A DNA stretch of 64,000 bases. Origin: Desulfovibrio sp. ZJ209. Its GTDB lineage: Bacteria > Desulfobacterota > Desulfovibrionia > Desulfovibrionales > Desulfovibrionaceae. Shown piece by piece: positions 50,001 to 57,588 of this stretch (positions are counted from its first letter, which is position 1; every line of letters begins with the position of its first letter). Both the position numbers and the translations under genes were made by a program. The notes beneath the pieces were generated by a model. The model was given only the letters and a program-made list of their open reading frames with translations. It did no database searches and had not been told where the DNA came from. The stretch covers positions 558,001 through 622,000 of the forward strand of contig NZ_JAAKEJ010000001.1 of assembly GCF_011039135.1 (NCBI RefSeq). The letters run 5' to 3'.

Positions 50001-50081
50001 GATAAGTCGAGCAGCGAAAAGAAGAAGGGAAGTATTGAGCGGTTGAAGGCATTTTTTGAGAAGTATATAGGGCTTGTCTAA
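47061..50081 (+). CDS. hsdR: Type I R-M restriction subunit HsdR, system B
   Basis: A 1006-residue HsdR. The nuclease part has VHVELKRRGVAIREA (E-x-K), the motor has Walker A TTGSGKTLTS (about 323) and DECHRSQFGD (about 423), and MFLTGFDATTLNTLWVDKN is a later motif. It starts within the last codons of hsdS (ATGA). The organisation hsdM-fic-hsdS-hsdR is self-contained. It shares little with HsdR A beyond motifs. Confidence 0.95.
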   Translation: MTKFNMVAQCPESTVVAEYTPSEVRSDSYQSEAELEKCFIRQLESQGYEYLPIHKEADLIANLRRQLELVNDYHFTDSEWKTFFRQHLANANEGIVEKTRRLQVEGVINLTRDDGSTKNITLLDKKNIHNNRLQVINQYEEGEGAHAARYDVTILVNGFPMVHVELKRRGVAIREAFNQIKRYQRDSFWAASGLFEYVQVFVISNGTHTKYYSNTTREAHLKEQAAGGRRRSKKTSNSFEFTSYWADGNNTIISDLVDFTKTFFAKHTLLNILTRFCVFTTEELLLVMRPYQITATERILQRIEIANNYKKSGTLEGGGYIWHTTGSGKTLTSFKTAQLATKLPYVDKVLFVVDRRDLDYQTIKEYDRFEKGAANGNNSVTVLTKQLSDPDSRIIITTIQKLGIFISRNPGHPIFQKRVVLVFDECHRSQFGDLHMAIVKAFKNYHLFGFTGTPIFAVNSGQGGNPLLKTTEQAFGDKLHTYTIVNAINDGNVLPFRIDYINTVKMADGVKDYKVQAIDSEKALVAPERVAGVVDYIIEHFDQKTKRNSFYSLEGKRLAGFNSILAVSSIPMAMAYYKELKKQLAERRKNLNIATIFSYNPNEADPEDTSFDTESLDSTSRDFLDAAIDDYNKTFNTNYDTSGDKFQNYYKDLSLRMKKREIDLLVVVNMFLTGFDATTLNTLWVDKNLRHHSLIQAYSRTNRILNSVKTFGNIVCFRDLQQETDEAIALFGDKDAGGVVLLKTYADYYNGFDEEKPDGSVKHSEGYSELIAKLLAAFPDEGAIVGEQLEKEFIVLFGHILRLRNILTAFDDFKGNEILTPRQLQDYQSIYLDLYQKHRQGKVEKEDINSDIIFEMELVRQVEINIDYILMLVEKYRETHCKDKTILASINSAVNSSIELRSKKELIEGFIENINVAATVAEEWQRYVRERKEADLDALITQDHLKPEETRKFLESAFQSGELKTLGEGIQKIMPPTNPFDKSSSEKKKGSIERLKAFFEKYIGLV

Positions 50082-50118
50082 ATCTTTAGTTTCAGATTAA
50101 CTGTCGGTGGGAATTGCT

Positions 50119-50436
50119 ATGGAACGGGTCAATGGGTTAGTTATTAAGCTCCAAAAGTCGCGTATAAAACTATTAAATGACCTATCTTCTGATAATCTTA
50201 TTTTCTCAGAGCCTGTTCCATGGTTTACACATGGAAACAAAACACCTCTTTTGTGTTTTGTATTTGATTCAGACTATATGACGCACATTTCTTTGGGCAA
50301 TGCAGGTAAAATGGCGGGGACAAACCTTAGAAGGGTAAATCTATATCACGTTGTAAAACTCAATCACCCTATAAGTATTGATAAAATTATCGAAGGAGTT
50401 AAGAGAACTACCAAAAACTATTTGTGTGAACCCTGA
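50119..50436 (+). CDS. Unknown small protein, first of a two-gene unit
   Basis: A 105-residue AT-rich protein (MERVNGLVIKLQKSRIKLLN...). Contains KTPLLCFVFDSDYMTHISLGN. No family recognised. The start is ATG 50119, or GTG 50107; ggtggga lies upstream. It ends 14 bases before the next gene. Its AT-rich composition matches the following gene and not hsdR. Confidence 0.5.
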   Translation: MERVNGLVIKLQKSRIKLLNDLSSDNLIFSEPVPWFTHGNKTPLLCFVFDSDYMTHISLGNAGKMAGTNLRRVNLYHVVKLNHPISIDKIIEGVKRTTKNYLCEP

Positions 50437-50450
50437 AAGAAGGTGGAATT

Positions 50451-51374
50451 CTGACAAAAGCGAGTCTTAACCATATTATACAAATTTTATTAGAAATAGA
50501 TTCAGATACTTATCAACTCCTTTTTCGCTTTACTGAATCTTTTGAATCATTAATTAATAAATTTTCTAAGCAGGTGAAGATGAACCTTGCGTTACAGAAA
50601 GAAGCTTTACTAACGGCTTTTTTATTAGCAGGACAAGATTTTGATAAAACGATAATCCAGCAATGGGTACCCTCACAAAAACCATCTTGCTTTCTTGATG
50701 GATTAGAAGTGCAAAGGAGTGAAGAAAGTCAAGTCATTATGAATGATTTTCAAAAATTACCAGGATTTAGCGCGCTTTCTGGAAAATTCAAAGGGACTGC
50801 AATATTTTTATCACCATCTGAAAAGATGACAGTTATTTATGCTGATAAATTACCCTTAGAGCAGCTTACAGGAGCTGACTTAATATACTATAATGAAACA
50901 TATAATAGTTTTGTTTTTGTTCAGTATAAAATGCTAGACGGTAAGTATTACAGACCTGATAAAAATTTATATACCGAGATTAGCCGAATGGAGGAGTTAA
51001 TAGCTGGGTGGGACCAAACCGGCCCAAGCTCTTGTGCTGACTTTAGACTACACAGCAATCCATTTTTCTTAAAACTTTGTCCGCGTGTGGACTTCGCTCC
51101 TGAGTCCCTATCTCTTAGTCAGGGAATGTATCTGCCTTTGGAATATTGGAAAATTCTTGATTCATCCAAACAAATAGTCGGCACACATGGCGGTAAAAGA
51201 GTCAGCTTTGATAATGTTGGTAGATATCTTTCCAATACAGAATTCGCAGTACTTGTTGCAAAAGGATGGGTTGGGAGTGATCCTAAGCTATCAATACATC
51301 TTGGCGAGCTTATTAAATTAACTATTAGCAGGGGACGTACTATTGTCTACGCAGTGAAACAAAGATGTACATAG
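50451..51374 (+). CDS. Unknown protein with possible PD-(D/E)xK-type nuclease core, unusual start
   Basis: From the ATG at 50580 the product has 264 residues, but the same frame is open upstream to a stop at 50427 and reads as protein (TKASLNHIIQILLEIDSDTY, FESLINKFSKQ). No ATG, GTG or TTG lies at its beginning; CTG 50451 or ATT 50448 after gaaggtgga is the likely start, so it would be about 307 residues. GADLIYYNETYNSFVFVQYK has the Asp...(Q/E)-x-Lys spacing of PD-(D/E)xK nucleases (D..QYK). That is motif spotting only. It follows the 105-residue gene directly, both AT-rich. Confidence 0.45.
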   Translation: MTKASLNHIIQILLEIDSDTYQLLFRFTESFESLINKFSKQVKMNLALQKEALLTAFLLAGQDFDKTIIQQWVPSQKPSCFLDGLEVQRSEESQVIMNDFQKLPGFSALSGKFKGTAIFLSPSEKMTVIYADKLPLEQLTGADLIYYNETYNSFVFVQYKMLDGKYYRPDKNLYTEISRMEELIAGWDQTGPSSCADFRLHSNPFFLKLCPRVDFAPESLSLSQGMYLPLEYWKILDSSKQIVGTHGGKRVSFDNVGRYLSNTEFAVLVAKGWVGSDPKLSIHLGELIKLTISRGRTIVYAVKQRCT

Positions 51375-51714
51375 TAAGCTTTTCCCTAGTTATAATCTAT
51401 ATCCACTCAAAATTTTTTACTACTGAAAACTTGTATCCATAATTACTAATAGGTATTCTGCGAAGTTACGCAGACTCTGGTCAATTCCTCCAATAAAAGT
51501 TCTAATATTCTTTGCTGGTGATCTCCTCACCCGTATAATTCGACCGCAAATTGCACCTTCTTCGCGAAGGAGGCCAGAAGCTTTTTCTCTACGTCGCCGG
51601 TCAGCTGGTTCACGGACAAGCATTATTCGTGAGTCTACATTTGAAACTACGCCTGTGCGACACTAACAAAAGTGTGTTCCTCAAGGAATTCCTAGTTCAG
51701 CTGTTGACAATTGC
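51375..51714. other. Gap with possible coding remnant
   Basis: No complete gene is evident. On the minus strand, 51613 to 51527 reads VNQLTGDVEKKLLASFAKKV and ends in a stop, a protein-like stretch with no start or context. It may be the 3' remnant of a lost gene. The rest is AT-rich and non-coding. Confidence 0.3.
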
Positions 51715-51942
51715 CTATTTTGCATATGCTTTATCTCGCGCCGCACGAATAAACATATCAAAGCTGATTTTACCCGTCGTATAGTCGCGAATGATTTCAA
51801 TGCCTCGCCTAGTTGGCTCGTAGCCCTCGAACATATTTGACCCGATGGCAGATGCCGCGCTTTCCCAGGCTTCCAGAGAGGGGAAGGGCACATCCATAAT
51901 GGTCAGGGCTTCGCGATCTATGGGGATGGGCATGTAGGGCAT
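51715..51942 (-). CDS. VbhA-like Fic antitoxin, orphan
   Basis: A 75-residue protein. SNMFEGYEPTRRGIEIIRD contains the Fic-inhibitory motif [S/T]xxxE[G/N] as Ser35-Asn-Met-Phe-Glu39-Gly40, and the following IIRDYTTGKISFDMFI fits VbhA. VbhA-type antitoxins insert this Glu into the Fic active site to block ATP binding. aaggag precedes the start. It is not adjacent to a class I Fic gene: the nearest, at 45410, is 5.8 kb away on the other strand. The Fic gene just upstream on this strand carries its own inhibitory motif. Confidence 0.75.
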   Translation of the reverse strand: MPYMPIPIDREALTIMDVPFPSLEAWESAASAIGSNMFEGYEPTRRGIEIIRDYTTGKISFDMFIRAARDKAYAK

Positions 51943-52068
51943 CCTTATGCTCCTTGGCGCTTGTCCTAAATCATATCAGGGGGAACTTGAGCCAGCAAGG
52001 GTGAGCAGACGGGAGGCATGGCTCTTACGTGCTAAATTCCGGTTATACGAAATAAAGCTGATAGAATC

Positions 52069-53148
52069 CTAATCCCCCTTTCGGGTGTACCAAACCCCAC
52101 GGCCCTTGCCGTGCATGGCAAGTTGGCCGGCGGCTACCAGCTTTCGAAAATGCTCTTTGAGAGTATTGCGGCTTACGCCCGTCAGAGCGACCACATCCTT
52201 CAATGTCACACGTCCATGCTCACGAGAATAGTCCAGAATTTTGAGTGAAAGCTCGGGCAGAGCAGCCAGAGAAATATGCTCCTGCTCCATTTTTCTTTCG
52301 AGGCGCTTCATCTGTTGGTGCAAGGCCCTGAGAAAAAATAACAGCCACGGCTCCCAGTTCGGTGAATCCGTCCGGATGCTTGATTGAGTTTGCCGCAAAG
52401 CCAGGTAATACCCATCTTTGCTATTCTCGATAACACTTTCCAGTGAACTGTAGGGGATATAGGTGTATCCGCACCTTAGTAACAAAAGTGTGGTCAGAAT
52501 GCGCGAGAGTCTGCCGTTACCGTCCTGGAAAGGATGAATTGCCAAAAACGATACGATAAAAATCCCTATGACGAGGAGAGGATGAAGGTCGCGCACCTCC
52601 AGCGCGGCATTAGCCCACTCCACAAGCTCCTGCATGAGCCGTGGCGTCTCAAAAGGCGTTGCCGTTTCTACGATAATGCCAATCTGTCGCCCTTGGGCAT
52701 CAAAAGCGGCAACACTGTTGGGAGCATTTTTATATTGGCCCCTGTGGCGCTCGTCCTTATAACTGTGTCGCAGCAAATCTCGGTGAAGCTGGCGGATGTG
52801 GTTTTCTGTCAGGGGAATAAATTCCCACGATTGAAAAACCTGTTCCATGGTTTCCGCATACCCTGCCACCTCTTGTTCATCGCGCGTGGCAAAGGTCTGA
52901 ATGGAAAGGTTGGCCAGAAGGTTTTCGACTTCCCGATCAGAAAGTTTCCCTCCTTCAATGCGCGTGGAGGAGCCGACGCTTTCGATGGTGGCCACCTTGC
53001 GTAGGGCAGTAAGGCGCTCCGGCGCCAGAGTGCCCAATGCCCTCCATGCGCCCTTGAATTCGTCAATTTGGGCGATGAGCCTGAGCATCTCCGAGGTGAT
53101 GTGTAGATTATCAGCAGTAAGCATATCCAATAAATCATCCAAAAACAT
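52069..53148 (-). CDS. Class II Fic-family protein with C-terminal winged helix
   Basis: A 359-residue Fic protein. The inhibitory motif STRIEGGKLS (Ser61, Glu65, Gly66) sits in the N-terminal part, so it is self-inhibited (class II). The catalytic HPFQDGNGRLSR starts at His205. A C-terminal winged-helix (about 300-355; TLKDVVALTGVSRNTLKEHF) may bind DNA. I start at ATG 53148; a longer frame to 53235 adds 29 residues without support. It is the last complete gene of element B before the right att core. Confidence 0.85.
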   Translation of the reverse strand: MFLDDLLDMLTADNLHITSEMLRLIAQIDEFKGAWRALGTLAPERLTALRKVATIESVGSSTRIEGGKLSDREVENLLANLSIQTFATRDEQEVAGYAETMEQVFQSWEFIPLTENHIRQLHRDLLRHSYKDERHRGQYKNAPNSVAAFDAQGRQIGIIVETATPFETPRLMQELVEWANAALEVRDLHPLLVIGIFIVSFLAIHPFQDGNGRLSRILTTLLLLRCGYTYIPYSSLESVIENSKDGYYLALRQTQSSIRTDSPNWEPWLLFFLRALHQQMKRLERKMEQEHISLAALPELSLKILDYSREHGRVTLKDVVALTGVSRNTLKEHFRKLVAAGQLAMHGKGRGVWYTRKGD

Positions 53149-54163
53149 CCATTTGGTCAAGCCTAAAAATCCGCAGCATATGTCAGAGTATGTCCAGCCC
53201 CTGACAATGACCACGAGCATCAAAATGCGCGTCACGGTGGTTGCCGGTTCTCCGGTGTATGGTCAGCAACGGAGGGGAGTGTGGATTACTCTTGCGCAGT
53301 AGATTTAAAGGTGAAATACTGTAGACGTAGATGGACAAAAGTGGATTTTAAAATATAAATATGGTTGACAGGTATAGATAATAAGTACTATAATACTTTA
53401 AGTTTGATGGTACGGAAACTGGTATGAAAAATTTTTAATATTTTTTACATCAATTATATCAAATAGATACAAAAATAAAAGAGTCTCCCCTTCGCACCAC
53501 TAGATAGTGCCAAAAGTTCCGAAGGGTCTAAAAAGCCTTACGGGACTTAGCGTTTGGGGCAACGGTAGGGTAAGCCGGCTGGCGCGAGAGAACGGGAGCA
53601 AACAAAAATAAGGGTATTGGGAACGGTATGTGCCGACATGGACGACATGAGGCTCGAAAAATCCGTCACCTTGAACTCCATTGGCGGCAGAAGATTTAAG
53701 CCCCCACCCAACTGTACGGTACCCGGAAATTTGGTGTACAACGAAATCTTGGGTACTCGCCGAGTCCTCCAGCACAAGCTACCACCGCATGGTTCAATAG
53801 GTGCCACCTGACTATTTTGCGCACGCCCGTGGGCGGAGGGGGAGAGTGCAAACGACGCCCAAAATGTGTCGCGAGGCTATCATCACTAGCCTGTCATTGC
53901 CGCATTATGCCAGCCCCTGCGACAAGGTGGCAGCATGAGGACCATTGCCAAGGTGCCCAAAACATATTAATATATGTGAACGATACTACGTGAATAGTGT
54001 AAACACTTATCAAGCTTTCTTAGACAGTAAAGCGATTGGCATTAATATTTTAAGGGATTTCACTGTGTATAATAAATTGTATGCTCATGCAAAAAGGTGA
54101 GAACTCTCCATCATCTGTCTCTTGCGAGATAGGCTAAAACAGTGGAACAAATCAGGTGACGTA
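53149..54163. other. Right edge of island; att copy and decayed leader of a third element
   Basis: This kilobase holds the att core at 53483, a degenerate copy of the tRNA terminator (aaaagttccgaagg/ccttacgggactt), and ggtattgggaacggtatg (53611 on), which matches ggtattaggaacggtacg near 21581 in the integrase A leader. No integrase follows; a short frame (53617-53811) is probably chance. From 53820 the sequence is AT-rich with a TATAAT at 54068 that may belong to the transporter promoter. Confidence 0.5.
53483..53494 (+). repeat. Right att core copy
   Basis: gtctccccttcg, preceded by ga as at the tRNA, then caccactagatagtgcc. Downstream similarity to attL extends through the terminator-like hairpin. 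It is the right end of element B. Confidence 0.7.
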
Positions 54164-55075
54164 ATGGCTAAAAATACGCTTGAAAAGATACTCTATGGCA
54201 ATGCCTGCATTTTGGCTGCCACTATTTTTTGGGGGGTCAATTATCCTTTTACAAAGGCATTAATTCCTGACTTTATGAGTTCGGAAGGAGTAGCCGCATT
54301 CAGAGTTCTGGGCGCCTGCCTGTTGTTCTGGCTCAGCTCTTTATTCATCAAGAATGATAAAATTGAAAAAAGAGATTTTATAAAAATTATTATCGGGGGC
54401 GCATTTGGGCTCTTTGGCTGTATTTATCTTTTTGTAATCGCCCTAAATTATGGGAGTGCTATCGATATAGCGATAATAATGACCTTACAGCCGGCATTTG
54501 TCATGCTCATAGAGGTTATTTTTTTACATCGCAGGCCTGACTTACCAGAGTATGCTGGGCTTGCCATTTCTTTTGTGGGGGCGGCCCTTGTGATTTTGAC
54601 AGATCATACTGCAACAGTCCATGCGAATAACCTTTTGCTTGGAGATTTTTTTGCCGTCTGTGCTGGTGTGTGCTTTGCTATTTATCTGGTAATTTTGCAA
54701 AAGCCTACTCAAAAGTATAAGCCCATATCTCTCTTGCGCTGGGTATTTTTATTCGCGGCGCTCCCCGGCCTTTTTCTAGTGCCGGCCCTACCTGAAATGG
54801 CCATTTGGAAATCCGATATGGTGGTTCCTTGGCTTGAAATCGCGTTTATTGTTCTGTGCCCCACCTTTTTCGCATATCTTCTTGTGCAACCTGCCAGCAA
54901 GGCAATCGGATCTGTTCTTGTGGCACTTTACCAGTATCTGACACCTGTTGTGGCTGCTCTTGCGGCAATCTGGATGGGGGTCGATCACTTACGTTGGGCG
55001 CAGGCTGTAGCAATGCTGGTTATAATTGTGGGAATGCTCTTAACAAATTGGGGTAAATCTCGAAAAAATGCGTGA
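54164..55075 (+). CDS. DMT-superfamily (EamA) transporter
   Basis: A 303-residue membrane protein with about ten hydrophobic segments in two EamA repeats; the first starts ILAATIFWGVNYPFTKALI, the second LLGDFFAVCAGVCFAIYLVI. Such exporters handle amino acids or other metabolites; the substrate is unknown. I start at ATG 54164 (MAKNTLEKILYGN), after aggtgacgta; an upstream extension to 54122 lacks support. Its GC is lower than that of core genes, so it may be cargo of a decayed element. Confidence 0.87.
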   Translation: MAKNTLEKILYGNACILAATIFWGVNYPFTKALIPDFMSSEGVAAFRVLGACLLFWLSSLFIKNDKIEKRDFIKIIIGGAFGLFGCIYLFVIALNYGSAIDIAIIMTLQPAFVMLIEVIFLHRRPDLPEYAGLAISFVGAALVILTDHTATVHANNLLLGDFFAVCAGVCFAIYLVILQKPTQKYKPISLLRWVFLFAALPGLFLVPALPEMAIWKSDMVVPWLEIAFIVLCPTFFAYLLVQPASKAIGSVLVALYQYLTPVVAALAAIWMGVDHLRWAQAVAMLVIIVGMLLTNWGKSRKNA

Positions 55076-55161
55076 TGTTACTCTGGGGCTGGGGTAATAT
55101 CCCAGTTTGATATGGGCTCTTTCACGTGCTGCTGGGATAAAAGTCACAACAGCAGTGCTGT

Positions 55162-55412
55162 ACGGCCGAGCCGTCTACGAATGACGCCGCCCAGGAAGCG
55201 CTGGACAGGGCGCAGGCCGACAACGCGCTGACGGAAGCGGCCGAGGCCTCCTCGCCCCGCTCATGGCCGAACTGGAGGCCGGTCTTTCCCCGGAGGCCCT
55301 TGAGGCGCGCCTGGGCGAACTCTATCCGCAGATGGACGCAAGCCAGCTTGCCGACATTCTGGCGCGCGCCCTGTTTGTGGCGGAAGTCTGGGGCCGCATC
55401 CATGCTCAATAA
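55162..55412 (+). pseudogene. Mu gp29-like portal protein, C-terminal remnant with frameshift
   Basis: The frame reads AEPSTNDAAQEALDRAQ up to about 55250, then needs a one-base shift to read LAPLMAELEAGLSPEALEA and LGELYPQMDASQLADILARA to FVAEVWGRIHAQ and stop at 55412. This matches the end of the Mu-type portal (DUF935). A missing c in gcctcc(c)tcgcc would explain the shift. Everything upstream of the fragment is gone, marking the left end of the prophage remnant. Its stop overlaps the start of the next gene. Confidence 0.6.
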
Positions 55413-56712
55413 GCCCGGAGCCCGCCCGGGCGTGGACCTCTCCGTGGCCATGGGCCTGCCTCCGCGCGAGGCCATCCACTATTTCGAGAGCAAGGGCCTC
55501 AAGATTTCTTTCCGCTGGCAGGAAGTCTGGCGCGAGGCCCACGCCCGCAGCTTTACCGTGGCGGGCGTCACCCGCCTGGACCTTCTGGCCGACATCCAGC
55601 GCGCCACGGCGGACGCCATTGCCGAGGGGCAGACGGCCGCGCAGTTCCGCAAGGCGCTCACGGCCACGCTCAAGCGCAAGGGCTGGTGGGGCAAGGGCGA
55701 GATCAAGAACCCCGAGACCGGGGAGGTGCGCATCGGCGAGCGCGGCTCTCCGGCGCGCCTCAACCTCATTTACCGGCAAAATCTCCAGGGCGCCTACAAC
55801 GCGGGCCGTTACCAGCAGCAGGAGGAATTTTCCCGGGCCGCGCCCTACTGGCGCTATATGGCGGTCATGGACGCGCGCACGCGGCCAAGCCACGCGGCCA
55901 TGCACGGCCGCGTCTATCGGTGGGACGATCCAATCTGGGGCACGCTCTACCCGCCCAACGGCTGGAATTGCCGTTGCCGCGTGGAGACGCTTTCCGAGCG
56001 TGCCTTCCGGCGCGGCGGCTACACGCTGGAAAGCGGGGAGGGGGAAGAGGTCGAGAAAGGTGTGCCCATCCGCAACCCGCTGACAGGCACGCCGGAAATG
56101 CGGCCCGTCAAGGGCTGCAAGGTGGGTGACGGAAATGTCTTTTTTCCGGACGCCGGCTTTGACTACAATCCAGGCCAGACCTTTTTGCGGGACCTGAAGG
56201 CCAATATGCCGGAGCCGCCCCAGACGCAGGCAACGAACTGGAAGGCGCTCGGGCTTCCCCGCCTGCGGGACGTGCCCGTCGAAGAACGCCTGCCCATGCC
56301 CGCGCTCCTTCCTAAAGCCGCCACCAGAGAGGGGGCAGAGCAAATTCTGGCAACTGCCCTGGGCTTTACGGGGGCCGCGCGCTTGCTCACAGTTACGACG
56401 CCCCTGGGCAAGCGCACACTATGGCGCGATAAACTTGCTCATATAGTGATGAAGGAGGCGGATGCGAGGGAACGGTATGCCAACTTTGTGCTCCCCACAC
56501 TCCACTCCCCCTATGAAATTTGGTTAAAGGAGCATGAGGACGGCAAGTTGAGGGAAAACTATGTGGGGCTTTTCCAAACGGGGAAAAATGCCTTTCTTGT
56601 GGTGATACGCATAAATCGTGATGGCTCGCTGCTGTGGAATATGATGCAGCGGGACATCAAGGGGCTGGACAGCATGAGGTGCGGCTGGCTGGTTTTTAAA
56701 AAGAAAAGCTGA
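55402..56712 (+). CDS. Mu F-like phage head morphogenesis protein with C-terminal toxin-like nuclease domain
   Basis: A 436-residue protein. The N-terminal two-thirds is the phage Mu gpF/SPP1 gp7-like minor head protein (RQNLQGAYNAGRYQQQEEF; DARTRPSHAAMHG; PPNGWNCRCRVETLS). The C-terminal 100 residues (about 335-436; HSPYEIWLKEHED, YVGLFQTGKNAFLVVIRINR) resemble PBECR2-type (Barnase-EndoU-colicin-RelE-like) nuclease domains fused to phage proteins. I start at ATG 55402, overlapping the portal stop by 11 bases. The domain boundary is inferred. Confidence 0.78.
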   Translation: MLNKPGARPGVDLSVAMGLPPREAIHYFESKGLKISFRWQEVWREAHARSFTVAGVTRLDLLADIQRATADAIAEGQTAAQFRKALTATLKRKGWWGKGEIKNPETGEVRIGERGSPARLNLIYRQNLQGAYNAGRYQQQEEFSRAAPYWRYMAVMDARTRPSHAAMHGRVYRWDDPIWGTLYPPNGWNCRCRVETLSERAFRRGGYTLESGEGEEVEKGVPIRNPLTGTPEMRPVKGCKVGDGNVFFPDAGFDYNPGQTFLRDLKANMPEPPQTQATNWKALGLPRLRDVPVEERLPMPALLPKAATREGAEQILATALGFTGAARLLTVTTPLGKRTLWRDKLAHIVMKEADARERYANFVLPTLHSPYEIWLKEHEDGKLRENYVGLFQTGKNAFLVVIRINRDGSLLWNMMQRDIKGLDSMRCGWLVFKKKS

Positions 56713-56831
56713 CGTGCGGTCAGTCACCAGAGCCAACTTGACGGCATTGCTCCAGTCTTTCAGGCAGATATGGCCCCGTCAGGCATCTGCTTTCGCGCAC
56801 ACGTCAGCCTTCTTTAAAAAAGAGAATAAGC

Positions 56832-57380
56832 ATGGTCACTATCAAAGTCAATCTGGATACCCGGGAACTGCGGGACGCCCTGGGGCGTGTGGTCGATGCC
56901 ATGCAGGATACCACGCCCCTCACGCGGGACCTGGCGCAGGTTATGGCCGAGGCCACGGACCGCGCCTTTGAAAGCGAAACCGACCCCGTCACTGGCGCAA
57001 AATGGGTGAAGCTCAACCCGGACTATGAGGCGCAGCTTTCCCCGCGCGGGTTCACTGGCACCATGCTCCAGCGGCACGGCCACCTCAAGAGCAGCATCCG
57101 GCTCGAGGCCGGCCACCTCTACGCCCGCATCGGGAGCAACCTGCTCTACGCGGCCATCCATCAATTCGGGGGCATCACGCGCCCGCATATCATTCGCCCC
57201 AAAGACAAGAGGGCGCTGGCCTTCCGGCGGAATGGCAAACTCTACCTGCGGGGCAAGGTCTGCCACCCCGGCAGCGAGATACCGCGCCGCCGCTTCCTGG
57301 GCATTGGCCCGCAAGACCGACAGGACATGAAAGAGATCATCGTGGACTACCTGCGGGAGGCGTTTTCCGCAAAGAAATAA
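56832..57380 (+). CDS. Phage virion morphogenesis protein (Mu gpG-like)
   Basis: A 182-residue protein with VDAMQDTTPLTRDLAQVMAE, GAKWVKLNPDY and the SNLLYAAIHQFGG region, as in the gpG (tail-completion/virion morphogenesis) family. PRRRFLGIGPQDRQDMKEII at the end is typical. It follows the F-like gene by 119 bases, as in Mu-type phages. A start at 56832 follows gaataagc. Confidence 0.82.
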   Translation: MVTIKVNLDTRELRDALGRVVDAMQDTTPLTRDLAQVMAEATDRAFESETDPVTGAKWVKLNPDYEAQLSPRGFTGTMLQRHGHLKSSIRLEAGHLYARIGSNLLYAAIHQFGGITRPHIIRPKDKRALAFRRNGKLYLRGKVCHPGSEIPRRRFLGIGPQDRQDMKEIIVDYLREAFSAKK

Positions 57381-57588
57381 AATCGCCCCTGCGCCGCGTT
57401 TTGGCCCTCGCCTGGCCTTGGCTCCGCGCCCGCGCCCTTCCGCAAAATCTAACGCCCCTCTAACGGCCTTCTCGCGGGTGTTCCGCCTTTTCCCTCAAAG
57501 CTCCTCGCAAGGCCACCCCCCAAAAAGTAAAAGCAGCGCTGGCACCGGCCAGCCTTTTTTGTGGCGAAGGCCCTGCTACAAGCAGGGC

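Noticed and set aside
53617..53811. Small plus-strand frame after the right att core
   Set aside because: Low-complexity product without homology that I recognise; the region looks like a decayed integrase leader.
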